From assembly GCA_902789795.1 (NCBI GenBank), contig CADAPM010000001.1, positions 1-64,000 of the forward strand: a stretch of 64,000 nt of DNA, read 5' to 3'. Below the pieces are notes generated by a model. The model did not search any database. It was not told where the DNA came from and was given only the letters and a program-made list of their open reading frames with translations. A program made the position numbers and the translations under genes. The stretch comes from an uncultured Eubacteriales bacterium (GTDB taxonomy: Bacteria; Bacillota; Clostridia; Christensenellales; Aristaeellaceae). Of this stretch, positions 37,634-45,064 are shown in pieces (the stretch's first letter is position 1; each line of letters starts with the position of its first letter).

Positions 37634-37660
37634 CGCGCGCACGCGCACGCGCACGCGCGG
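37634..37660. repeat. Alternating purine-pyrimidine GC/CA run
   Basis: About 26 bases alternate strictly between pyrimidine and purine (repeats of CGCGCA). Such runs readily form Z-DNA under negative supercoiling. Confidence 0.75.
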
Positions 37661-37803
37661 AAAAATAAATGAATGAAATTAATTATTTTTTGATAATATC
37701 TAACGAAATAACGGGTCGCAGCGACCCGAGGAACTTTTTCATTATCGCGCAGTACCTTGGGCGATCGCGCAGCGCGCGCAACGTGCGGGGGCAGCGGACG
37801 CCA

Positions 37804-37964
37804 GCGCAGGCGTAGCGTGGGGGTGGTGGGTGCGAGCGCAGACGCAGCGCGGGGGTGGCGGACGCGAGCACATGCGTAGCGTGGGGGCGGTGGGTGCGAG
37901 CGCAGACGCAGCGCGGGGGGTGGCGGGCACGAGCGCAGACGCAGCACGAGGGCGGCGAGCGCAG
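37804..37964. repeat. Array of 32-base tandem repeats
   Basis: Five imperfect units begin at 37804, 37836, 37868, 37900 and 37933; four are 32-33 bases long and the fifth is partial. Each has the form GCGCAGRCGYAGCGYGGGGG followed by a GTGG-rich end. A degenerate copy may precede them from about 37770. The units abut without spacers, so this is not CRISPR. Reading frames through it give only Arg/Pro/Ala-rich sequence, and I do not call a gene. Confidence 0.75.
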
Positions 37965-37997
37965 CGCAGACACACAGCGTGAGGCTCGCTGCTGGCT

Positions 37998-38057
37998 GCT
38001 GCCCTGGTCGCTGCCCTGGCTGCCGCCCTGGTCGCTGCCCTGGTCGCCGCTCTGACC
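37998..38057. repeat. Array of 12-base tandem repeats
   Basis: Five units of GCTGCCCTGGTC or close variants follow one another in phase. They adjoin the 32-base array but have a different unit. Confidence 0.7.
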
Positions 38058-38099
38058 AGGCTGCCGCAAATGTTACGAAACTGTTAAGTTTTTGACAGC

Positions 38100-38223
38100 A
38101 GTCCCCTCCCCCCTAAGGGGGAAGGGGACTGGCAAATGTTACGAAAACTTAACAAAATTTGTGACTCAGAATTTTCCCCCGTAGGGGGGAAAATTTTACG
38201 GCGACCTCACCCCTAAAGGGGTG
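38100..38223. promoter_or_regulatory. Three stacked C5/G5 hairpins before the accessory genes
   Basis: Hairpins lie at 38100-38130, 38170-38195 (perfect 11-bp stem, loop GTAG) and 38208-38223 (CACCCC TAAA GGGGTG). All have runs of C facing runs of G. Two copies of CAAATGTTACGAAA (about 38076 and 38133) flank the first. A possible promoter, TTGACG (38231-38236) with TAGGCT (38255-38260) and an extended TG, follows. Function is unknown: origin, leader or packaging signals are all possible. Confidence 0.5.
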
Positions 38224-38345
38224 GGGAGATTTGACGGCTCTGGCGGCGCTGTGTTAGGCTCTGAACCGTCGACGGCAGCCAGCCAAGGCCAGCCAGTCGG
38301 CGACAGAACGGACGCGGCACGACACGCCGCAAGGAGGTCACACAC

Positions 38346-38987
38346 ATGACACGCAAGAGCACGAACACCACCACCGTCGCCACCGTCTACACCTTCGCCG
38401 CTGACAGCATGACCGTTCACGGTCGCACGTATGAGGCACGCTACTCGTGCACCCCGACCGGGCACGTGTACGTGTTCACGAGCTTGCCGCTTTCCGAAGG
38501 CCAAATCATTCCTGTCCGGCTGCACTTCGCCCCCGAGATGCCCATGTACGATGCGGCCCTGAAGGCCGCCAAGGCCGCCAAGGCGGCCCCCGTGAACCCG
38601 CACGATCCCACGCTCACAAAGGCGCAGCCCGCAGCCGCCCCCGCTGCGCAGGACAAGCCCGCCCCCGCGAAGCAGCCCAAGGCCGAGAAGCCCGCTGCCA
38701 AGGCCGAGAAGCCCGCTGCTGCGAAGCAGCCCAAGAGCGAGCCCCTGACCGTCGCCAACTACGTGGGCAAGACCGTCGTGGGCGATGGCTGGAAGATCGC
38801 GTTTGACGCAACCGCACAGCGCACCAGGGTCACGTTCGCGAAGGATCCCACACCTGCGCAGAAGCAGGCCATCGACGCCGCCGGATTCTACTGGTCCGCT
38901 GCTATGGGCAGCTTTAACAAAAAGCTGACTGCCAAGGCGTTCCGCGCCGCTATGGCGCTCGCCGACACGCTGCAGGCGCTCAAGTGA
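38346..38987 (+). CDS. Phage accessory protein with a GFxWS-type C-terminal domain
   Basis: The 213-residue protein has an N-terminal beta-rich domain (about 1-75), a linker of Ala, Lys and Pro repeats (about 76-135, with AEKPAAKAEKPAA) and a C-terminal domain (about 136-213). The last part reads AIDAAGFYWSAAMGSFNKKLTAKA, close to a domain I know from conjugative-element and phage polyproteins with the pattern GFxWSPxxxxWxRxLT. Its function is unknown. AAGGAGG precedes the start, and ATGACACGC at the start is shared with two other genes of the block. It is the first gene of the accessory block. Confidence 0.75.
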   Translation: MTRKSTNTTTVATVYTFAADSMTVHGRTYEARYSCTPTGHVYVFTSLPLSEGQIIPVRLHFAPEMPMYDAALKAAKAAKAAPVNPHDPTLTKAQPAAAPAAQDKPAPAKQPKAEKPAAKAEKPAAAKQPKSEPLTVANYVGKTVVGDGWKIAFDATAQRTRVTFAKDPTPAQKQAIDAAGFYWSAAMGSFNKKLTAKAFRAAMALADTLQALK

Positions 38988-39123
38988 GCGCCTCCAGCAT
39001 AGCATCCGCCTGACGAGAGCCGGACCGCAACCGGCCGAAATCATTTCGCTCGCAAGGCTTTGTTTGCTGCGCCGTAATATGCCCAGCCGGACGGGCACGA
39101 AGTTCGGCGAGAAGGAGGAGCTT

Positions 39124-39408
39124 ATGACGAAGCGTGTAGTGCTGTGCATACTGGCCGTGATCATTTTGGCGGCTGTTTATTGTGCCGGATATTCTCGCGG
39201 CGTTGTGTGGCGTTGTGAAGACGCGATCGCATGGAGCGGGGATTGGGCGTGGTACGCGGACACCGAAAAAGGCCCTGCCTATGTTCTCGATACTGGCATG
39301 ACGTATGACGCCGACGGGCGTTGGACCGGCTACGGCAAAGGCTACGACGGCAAAATATTCCTAGAGATTGACGGCGAATGGTATGACATCCCGCTGTATC
39401 TCAGGTGA
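39124..39408 (+). CDS. Small membrane protein of the prophage
   Basis: The 94-residue protein has one N-terminal membrane segment (about 5-25) and then a short, Trp- and Tyr-rich polar domain (SWAWYADT-like spacing, GRWTGYGKGYDGK). ATG 39124 is chosen because AAGGAGG lies just before it. It is probably inserted with the domain outside, or secreted. The leader 39005-39052 shares sequence with the leader of the next gene. I do not recognise the family. Confidence 0.7.
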   Translation: MTKRVVLCILAVIILAAVYCAGYSRGVVWRCEDAIAWSGDWAWYADTEKGPAYVLDTGMTYDADGRWTGYGKGYDGKIFLEIDGEWYDIPLYLR

Positions 39409-39515
39409 TGATTCCGCCTGACGATGGCAGGGTGGCTCCCTGCCGAAACGGTGCAAAGCACCGTCGCGGAAAGCCGTGCACTCCGCAAAATCATTCGCAC
39501 GAGAAAGGCACAATT

Positions 39516-40472
39516 ATGCTGAGTAAATCTGACATCCTGACCCGTGTAACGGAGGCGTCCACGCTCGTATCTGATGAGCACTACGCGGCAGCGGTCGAGA
39601 CGCTGCACAAGCTGGCCGACAGCATCAAGGCCGAGATCAGCCTGGACGCGGCAAAGCTCGGCGGTCATTTGGACGCCACCAAGGCAGCGCTGCGTGTGCT
39701 CAAAAACGCCGCAAATTACAGCCGCGAAAGCATCAAGTACCAGTGGACGGACAAAAACGGTCGCCAATGCTTCATGGACGGCTTCCGCGCCTATCGCCTG
39801 AAAGAAGCGCTCGACCTTCCGCCGCGTCCCGACAACGCCGGGGAATCGGTTGACCTGGACAATATCCTGAAGGGCACTATGTTCAGCGCAGAGCCGTTGA
39901 CGCTGCCCAGCATCGGCGAATTAAAAGCCACGATCCAGACGCAGCGCGCAGAGTATCGGGCGACCAACAAAGGCCCAATGCGCAAGCCGTTCGAGCCGCT
40001 GTGGAGGTTCGGCGACGGGCTGCCGGTGGTGAACGCCGATTATTTGATCGACACCATAGCGATCATGGGCGAAGACGCTGACGTGCGCTATTCGCTAACC
40101 AAAGACGGCAAGCCCAACTGTGTGGGCATGGTTCACTTCACGTCCAACGCCGGCGAAGCGTTCCTGCTGCCGATCCGCATGGCCTCCAGCAGCCAGCCGA
40201 AGCCCGCCGCAAAACCGGATCCCGACGTCCAGGACAAGCTCGCAAGCCTCAACGAGCGCCTGAATCAGACGCGCAAGGAGCTGACCGACGCCGAAAAATA
40301 CCAGACCAACTTCGCCATCAGCTGCAAGCGCTGCGCGTCAATGTACCCGGACACCTGGAGCATATCACCCGACGAGTTCGCAGACTACGCCGACTGGTCG
40401 AACCGGGCCGACAGCCTCCGCGGTCGCATCGCCGACCTGGAAAAGCGCATCGCGGAAGTACAGGCCGCATAA
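39516..40472 (+). CDS. Prophage protein, possibly sliding-clamp-like
   Basis: The 318-residue protein has no clear family. Two stretches recall the bacterial sliding clamp: FMDGFRAYRL (about residues 87-96; clamps have TDGHRLA) and NADYLIDTIAIMGEDADVR...AFLLPIRM (about 177-230; clamps end domain III with FNxxYLLD and MPMRL). A coiled-coil tail follows (about 245-318). Length and domain count differ from a normal clamp of about 370 residues, so this is only a suggestion. GAGAAAGG lies before ATG 39516, and the leader has a motif shared with the previous gene. Confidence 0.6.
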   Translation: MLSKSDILTRVTEASTLVSDEHYAAAVETLHKLADSIKAEISLDAAKLGGHLDATKAALRVLKNAANYSRESIKYQWTDKNGRQCFMDGFRAYRLKEALDLPPRPDNAGESVDLDNILKGTMFSAEPLTLPSIGELKATIQTQRAEYRATNKGPMRKPFEPLWRFGDGLPVVNADYLIDTIAIMGEDADVRYSLTKDGKPNCVGMVHFTSNAGEAFLLPIRMASSSQPKPAAKPDPDVQDKLASLNERLNQTRKELTDAEKYQTNFAISCKRCASMYPDTWSISPDEFADYADWSNRADSLRGRIADLEKRIAEVQAA

Positions 40473-40554
40473 CAGCGCCGACGGCGGAAAAACGGGACCC
40501 TCGCGCGGGAACAAATAAACGCCCACACACGCGTTGGAGCCGAAAAAAATTTTT

Positions 40555-40578
40555 TTCATCCCCCGATAGGGGGATGAA
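40555..40578. promoter_or_regulatory. C5/G5 hairpin between accessory genes
   Basis: TTCATCCCCC and GGGGGATGAA form a perfect 10-bp stem with loop GATA. A7T7 precedes it, so on the minus strand it would be followed by A then T runs. The stem resembles the hairpins at 38100-38223. Confidence 0.6.
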
Positions 40579-40680
40579 GAAGGCTCGAAAAACGGTCGCT
40601 TCCGGCACAGGTCAGTTTTTTGTGCTAAGCTTTTAACAGCACCGCAGCAAAACCATTCGCAGACAAAGGAGATCGACACC

Positions 40681-41427
40681 ATGACGCAAGCTTATTTACA
40701 GTCTTACAGCTTCACGAGCGGCTTGTTAAACACGATTTTCGACCATCCGATCCTGCTGTTCGTTCCGGTGCTGTTATCGCTTGCCATGCTGATCATCGGT
40801 CAAATCATGCGGGATCACGAAGAGAAGCGCAAGGCACAGGAAAAGGCCGCAGCCGAAGCGAGACGCCTTGAAGCCATTGAGCGCCAGAATGCCGAGCGCA
40901 AAGCGGAGCGCGAAGCCGAACTGGCCGCCGAGGAGGCCGAGAAGCAGCGAAAACGGGAGCAGCGCAAAGCCGAACGTGCAGCGAAGGCAGCCGCGAAGGC
41001 GGCAATGCCCAAGCGCCCGGTCGGCAGGCCGCGCAAGACGCCACTCCCCGAAACGCCGGAAAAACCGTCCGAGCCGCAGCCCGCTGCGCCCGCACAGGAA
41101 GCGCCGCAGGAAGAACAGCCCAAGCCCCATTGGCCGCCCAGAGGGAACGAAGCGTTTAACGGTCAGCGCGTTGTGCTCACCGGCACGCTGCGGATGCCGC
41201 AGGACGAAGCCAGGGCGGCGATCCGCAAAAACGGCGGCACCGTTCAAAGCAGCATCCAGCCAAGCACCACGATGCTGGTTACGGGCGAAGACGCTGACGA
41301 GAACGCGCTGCAATGGGCGCTGGACAACGGCGTCAGGATCGTCCGAGAGATTGACTTTAACATCCTATGCAGCCAGCCCTATGATATGACCCCCGAGCAG
41401 TTCGCGGCAGTCGCCGCGACGCTATAA
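40681..41427 (+). CDS. Membrane-anchored BRCT-domain protein
   Basis: The 248-residue protein starts with a membrane segment (about 18-40), continues with a charged helical stretch rich in Glu, Lys, Arg and Ala (about 42-105) and a Pro-rich linker (about 106-152), and ends in a BRCT domain (about 155-235). The BRCT pattern is clear: FNGQRVVLTGTL, then IRKNGGTV, ST-MLVTGED and ALDNGVRIVRE, closest to the BRCT of NAD-dependent DNA ligase. BRCT domains bind DNA ends or phosphopeptides. A membrane-held BRCT in a phage is unusual and suggests tethering DNA or a protein at the membrane. AAAGGAG precedes the start. Confidence 0.82.
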   Translation: MTQAYLQSYSFTSGLLNTIFDHPILLFVPVLLSLAMLIIGQIMRDHEEKRKAQEKAAAEARRLEAIERQNAERKAEREAELAAEEAEKQRKREQRKAERAAKAAAKAAMPKRPVGRPRKTPLPETPEKPSEPQPAAPAQEAPQEEQPKPHWPPRGNEAFNGQRVVLTGTLRMPQDEARAAIRKNGGTVQSSIQPSTTMLVTGEDADENALQWALDNGVRIVREIDFNILCSQPYDMTPEQFAAVAATL

Positions 41428-41429
41428 AC

Positions 41430-41463
41430 AACGCTGCGCTAACGGCAATACGGGCAGGAGGAT
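41430..41463 (+). repeat. Shared leader motif, copy 1
   Basis: ACGCTGCGCTAACGGCAATACGGGCAGGAGG lies directly before the start at 41467. Copies 2 and 3 lie at 41759-41791 and 42720-42751, each just before a start codon, with consensus ACGCTGCGCTATCGGCA-GACGGGCAG-AAGG. Confidence 0.6.
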
Positions 41464-41466
41464 AAC

Positions 41467-41700
41467 ATGAGCACAGTCAACGCCACAACCATGCTGCGGA
41501 GCCGCCGGATGGCGCGGTATTCCCGCAGGACGTACCGGGAGCCGGTACTGGAGCGCGCCTTTGATTACGCTGCCGTATCATTCCGGCGCATGTACACCAT
41601 GGCCAGCCAGCCCATGACCACCGGACACATGATCCTGGGCAGCCTGCTGGTCGGGTCGATGCTCTCCGCGCTGCTGATCGCCGCGCTGCTGGGGCCGTAA
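41467..41700 (+). CDS. Small membrane protein of the prophage
   Basis: The 77-residue protein has a basic N-terminal half (many Arg, around 11-25) and a single C-terminal membrane segment (about 53-75), ending in LLGP. It is preceded by CAGGAGG and by the shared leader motif ACGCTGCGCTAACGGCA (from 41431). The tail-anchor layout puts the basic part in the cytoplasm. Function is unknown. Confidence 0.65.
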   Translation: MSTVNATTMLRSRRMARYSRRTYREPVLERAFDYAAVSFRRMYTMASQPMTTGHMILGSLLVGSMLSALLIAALLGP

Positions 41701-41758
41701 CCATCACCGCCCGCCGGTCGGCGTCATAGGCCGGCTTTACGCCAACGCCAATAATAAT

Positions 41759-41791
41759 ACGCTGCGCTATCGGCATGACGGGCAGGAAGGG
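41759..41791 (+). repeat. Shared leader motif, copy 2
   Basis: ACGCTGCGCTATCGGCATGACGGGCAGGAAGG precedes the ArdC gene. It matches copy 1 at 29 of about 32 bases. Confidence 0.6.
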
Positions 41792-41801
41792 AGCCAACGC
41801 C

Positions 41802-42704
41802 ATGTCTGAAAAGTTTGATATTTACGAGGCCGTCACCAACCGCATGATCGAGCAGCTTGAATCCGGCATTATCCCGTGGGAGCGCCCCTGGACGGGCGTG
41901 ACTTCCGGAGCCATCAAGCACAAAACGGGCAAGCCCTACAGCCTGATCAATCAGCTCATGTTGGGCGACGAGGGCGAATATTTAAGTTTCCTGGAGTGCA
42001 AGAAGGCCGGCGGCAGCATCCGCACAGGCGCTAAGTCCCGCATGGTCGTGTTCTTCAAGTTCCAGCCCTACGCCAAGCAGGACGCGGACGGCAATATCGT
42101 CCTTGACGGCGACGGAAACATGATCATCAGGACACGCCCCATCCTGCGCTACAGCAGCGTATTTCACATCAATGACTGCGAAGGGATCGCCCCCAAGTGG
42201 GAGGGCGACAGCAAGCCCAAAGAGATCGAATCCGACGCGAACGCGGAAAGCGTGCTCGCGGATTACCTGAAGCGCTCCGGCGTCACGCTGCACAACGTGA
42301 AGCAGAACAAGGCGTATTACTCGCCGCTGTCTGACAGCATCACGCTGCCGCTCAAATCCCAATTCGCAAAACCTGGCGAGTATTACTCCACCGCCTTCCA
42401 CGAGGCCACACACTCCACCGGCCACCAGACGCGGCTCAACCGGTTCACGGTCAGCTCCTCCGTATTCGGCGACGAAGATTACAGCCGTGAGGAGCTGGTC
42501 GCGGAGATCGGCGCCGCAGCGATCCTTCACGAGCTGGGCATTGAGACGGACAGCACCTTCCGCAACAGCTCCGCCTATGTGCAAAGCTGGCTCAAGGCGC
42601 TGAGGAACGACACCCGCATGATCGTCACCGCAGCTGGCCGCGCAGAGAAGGCCGCCCGCCTGATCCTGAACCTCCAGCCCGAGCAGGAAGAGAACGCGGC
42701 ATAA
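41802..42704 (+). CDS. ArdC-like antirestriction protein
   Basis: The N-terminal ArdC single-strand-DNA-binding domain (about 1-125) shows the family markers IPWERPW, GKPYSLINQLML and SRMVVFFKF. The C-terminal part (about 140-290) is a zinc-metallopeptidase-like domain with FHEATHSTGH (about 198-207) and EELVAEIGAA (about 230). ArdC proteins protect incoming mobile DNA from restriction, and the fused peptidase domain is widespread. ATG 41802 has AAGGGAG 8 bases before it, preferred to ATG 41775. Its leader (41759-41791) repeats the motif before the upstream gene. The 300-residue length is typical. Confidence 0.85.
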   Translation: MSEKFDIYEAVTNRMIEQLESGIIPWERPWTGVTSGAIKHKTGKPYSLINQLMLGDEGEYLSFLECKKAGGSIRTGAKSRMVVFFKFQPYAKQDADGNIVLDGDGNMIIRTRPILRYSSVFHINDCEGIAPKWEGDSKPKEIESDANAESVLADYLKRSGVTLHNVKQNKAYYSPLSDSITLPLKSQFAKPGEYYSTAFHEATHSTGHQTRLNRFTVSSSVFGDEDYSREELVAEIGAAAILHELGIETDSTFRNSSAYVQSWLKALRNDTRMIVTAAGRAEKAARLILNLQPEQEENAA

Positions 42705-42719
42705 CACCGCCGCACAATG

Positions 42720-42751
42720 ACGCTGACCTATCGGCACGACGGGGAGAAAGG
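42720..42751 (+). repeat. Shared leader motif, copy 3
   Basis: ACGCTGACCTATCGGCACGACGGGGAGAAAGG precedes the gene at 42759 and is the most diverged copy. Confidence 0.5.
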
Positions 42752-42758
42752 ACACATT

Positions 42759-43571
42759 ATGACACGCACTGACATCACCACCCGCACCTGGGACATCAAG
42801 CAGATCGAAGCCATCACGGAGCCTGAAGCGCGAGAAATGGCGCTCGAACACCTGACGATCAAGGACCACGACGTGTACTTCGTGGATTTCGGCGGCTACT
42901 TCGGCTACTCCGCGCTGGTATTCGCCGAAGGCCATCACATCCATTACGCGAACGATTACAAGTGCCATCACTGCTACACCGTGTACGAGGATGACGGCAC
43001 CACGCATCCCAGCGATACCTCCAGCGAGACGCTGCGCGAAAAGTACATCTCCGGCCTGAGCAATAAGCTCTTCACCGAGGAGGAGATCGCTGCGCCCCTG
43101 AAAGAGTACGGCGAGTTCACCCGCAAAATGCACTACCTGCACAACTATTACAGCATGAGGCGCGATTACGTTACAATCTTCTGCATCAATCCCACCGAGC
43201 AGCAGGAGCAGGACTTCAAGCGCAAAACCTCCAGCATGATCTATGATCCTTACGCCTTCGCATACTACGACGACGCAGCCTTCGTCAATCATCACGCGGA
43301 GCTGGTGGACGCGCTGTACACGGCGGAGGCCGCCATGCAGGAGAGCGCCGAATACTGGGAGGGCGCGTTCCTGCATGAGATGTACAATCACGAGTACGGC
43401 ATCAACTGGCAGGCCGATTATGATACGCTCAGCGCTTTCGGCAATGTCCGCTGGCTGGGCGAAGACGCCGACCTGACGGGATATTTCGATCAGCTCAATT
43501 TCAACGACGTGCAGTGCAAGGCATACATCACAGCGCGCCGCCGCTACTATAAAGAAACGGAGAACTGGTAA
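42759..43571 (+). CDS. Unrecognised prophage protein
   Basis: The 270-residue protein is soluble, rich in Tyr, Asp, Glu and His, with paired residues such as HHIHYAND and KCHHCYTVYEDD near residues 65-85. No signal peptide or membrane segment is present. ATG 42759 is used, with GAGAAAGG before it and the ATGACACGC start shared with 38346 and 44039. The leader from 42720 resembles those of the two preceding genes. I know of no family. Confidence 0.65.
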   Translation: MTRTDITTRTWDIKQIEAITEPEAREMALEHLTIKDHDVYFVDFGGYFGYSALVFAEGHHIHYANDYKCHHCYTVYEDDGTTHPSDTSSETLREKYISGLSNKLFTEEEIAAPLKEYGEFTRKMHYLHNYYSMRRDYVTIFCINPTEQQEQDFKRKTSSMIYDPYAFAYYDDAAFVNHHAELVDALYTAEAAMQESAEYWEGAFLHEMYNHEYGINWQADYDTLSAFGNVRWLGEDADLTGYFDQLNFNDVQCKAYITARRRYYKETENW

Positions 43572-43572
43572 T

Positions 43573-44037
43573 ATGGCTGAGATGATGAACGAGATCCGCC
43601 ACGCCCTGCGGCGCGGCAGCTGCTTCCATGATGGCAAGTACCGCATAGCGGCGATGTTCGAGCGTGAGACGGACGAGAAAACGCTGGCGAAATATTTGGC
43701 GAACGAATACGGCACTGGCGGCCATTCCCACACCTACCTGGACGGCTCGCGCGGCTTTGTCGATTACGATGGGCGCGGTATTCGGATGACAAGGAAAGGG
43801 TTCAGCGAGGAATATGCGTTTCTCACCTGGTCGAAGGCCGTCCGGATCATCCGCTGGATGATCGACAATACAGCTTACCTCGACCAGCAGGAGCGGCTGC
43901 GCTACGCCGTGCGCAAGGCGGAATACATGGCCGCCCTCCCCGCTGCGGCTCCCGAACCGGATCAGGAGGGCAGTGCGGAGGATGATGCGCCAGACTATGA
44001 GCAGCTGACATTTGCGGATTTGTTAGGAGGTTTTTGA
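43573..44037 (+). CDS. Stand-alone copy of a helicase-associated N-terminal domain
   Basis: The 154-residue protein contains YGTGGHSHTYLDGSRGFVDYDGRGIRM (read in parts around residues 46-73), a motif I know from the region before the SNF2 helicase in very large conjugative-element and phage polyproteins. The end QLTFADLLGGF also resembles short linear tails in such proteins. Here the domain stands alone, without helicase or methyltransferase. It starts 1 base after the previous stop and ends 1 base before the next start. Confidence 0.6.
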   Translation: MAEMMNEIRHALRRGSCFHDGKYRIAAMFERETDEKTLAKYLANEYGTGGHSHTYLDGSRGFVDYDGRGIRMTRKGFSEEYAFLTWSKAVRIIRWMIDNTAYLDQQERLRYAVRKAEYMAALPAAAPEPDQEGSAEDDAPDYEQLTFADLLGGF

Positions 44038-44038
44038 T

Positions 44039-44365
44039 ATGACACGCGACATGTACACACTTGAATCCACCGACGAAAAGACGGTGCAGATGACCAGGCT
44101 CCTTGAGCACGTGAGCGCCATCATGGACGAGCTGCGCCCGGACAAGCCGCTCATGATCGTCTATGGCCGCGAGGATGACGAGACGGTCAACAATTGCTAT
44201 TCAGATTGGCAGCGCCAACGCTTTGAAATCATTCCCGGCAATGAGTACATCACCATTTGGCAGGACGAGGCCCCCTGCAATCTGCTCTACGTCGTAAACG
44301 TCACGTGGGATAGCCCGCTTGCTGCGCTGCATGAATTGTTCGAGCTGCTGCAACACAAGTTTTAA
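44039..44365 (+). CDS. Unrecognised prophage protein
   Basis: The 108-residue soluble protein has an amphipathic N-terminal helix (about 16-34) and alternating strands such as LMIVYGRED, EYITIW and LLYVVNVTW, ending in a helix HELFELLQHKF. AGGAGGT precedes the start and its first codons are ATGACACGC, as at 38346 and 42759. No family is recognised. Confidence 0.6.
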   Translation: MTRDMYTLESTDEKTVQMTRLLEHVSAIMDELRPDKPLMIVYGREDDETVNNCYSDWQRQRFEIIPGNEYITIWQDEAPCNLLYVVNVTWDSPLAALHELFELLQHKF

Positions 44366-44377
44366 GGAGGCCGCAAG

Positions 44378-44581
44378 ATGCTCTCACAAATCACCGCCCT
44401 CAAAATGCTCGCCGCGCTTGAAGCGCAGCGCCTTGCAGAAAACGCCATCTTCATGGGCAAGTCAGACGAAGACGAAGAATACCGGTACATATGCACGATC
44501 ATAGCGAAACAGGCGGGATTTAAGTCCCGCACGGAATGGATGGACATCCTGCGCGGAGACGCCGAGTTCAGTAAAATATAA
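44378..44581 (+). CDS. Small unrecognised prophage protein
   Basis: The 67-residue protein starts with a helix (TALKMLAALEAQRLAENAIFM) and has an acidic turn DEDEEYRYI. A strong AAGGAGG site lies before the ATG, which supports translation despite the short length. No function can be given. Confidence 0.55.
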   Translation: MLSQITALKMLAALEAQRLAENAIFMGKSDEDEEYRYICTIIAKQAGFKSRTEWMDILRGDAEFSKI

Positions 44582-44625
44582 CGCCACGCCCGCGGGCATC
44601 ATACGCGGGCAGAAAGGATTGCACC

Positions 44626-45060
44626 ATGAAGAACGATTACACTGATGATTACAAGGTCGAGCAGCTCAAGATCATGCGCAACTACGAACTAAACCAGCCC
44701 GAAAACGAGCAGTACGGCGCTCACCTGACGCACTGGAGCGGCGCGGCTCACCCGATCAACCTGGACGCGGAAGCGCTGAGCGTCCTCATCCGCCACTACA
44801 GCGGCGAAAAGCAGTCTACCTTCGGAGCTCCGCAGGTGCTTACCTTCGCCGTCAACAACCAAGGGACGCTTCAATTCACGCAGAGCATTCACGATCATGA
44901 TGTCGTGGTCACCAGGACGGAGCATAACGGCGCGTCGGGGCATGTCGACATCATTCCGCCCTGCGAGTTCGTCATGCTGCTCAACTTCTGGCGGCACGTC
45001 AAGATGAACGACATCCGCAACGATTTCATCAACCCCAACGGCAAGAACAAGGAGGAATGA
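44626..45060 (+). CDS. Unrecognised prophage protein
   Basis: The 144-residue soluble protein has beta-like strands in the centre (VLTFAVNNQGTLQFTQS, about 70-86) and a helical end (MLLNFWRHVKMNDIRNDF). GAAAGG precedes the start; the leader has a small hairpin, GCCCGCG with CGCGGGC (44588-44610), and a GGGCAGAAAGG end like other leaders in the block. No family is recognised. Confidence 0.6.
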   Translation: MKNDYTDDYKVEQLKIMRNYELNQPENEQYGAHLTHWSGAAHPINLDAEALSVLIRHYSGEKQSTFGAPQVLTFAVNNQGTLQFTQSIHDHDVVVTRTEHNGASGHVDIIPPCEFVMLLNFWRHVKMNDIRNDFINPNGKNKEE

Positions 45061-45064
45061 TAAC

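Noticed and set aside
37804..37964. CRISPR array
   Set aside because: Units abut without spacers and no cas gene is present.
37683..38069. Minus-strand frame through the tandem arrays
   Set aside because: The peptide is Arg/Pro/Ser-rich and follows the repeat periodicity; no ribosome site or domain. Treated as repeats.
42759..43571. Calling this protein a nuclease because of its His- and Cys-rich motif
   Set aside because: HHIHYAND and KCHHCY do not match any nuclease motif I know, so I left it unnamed.
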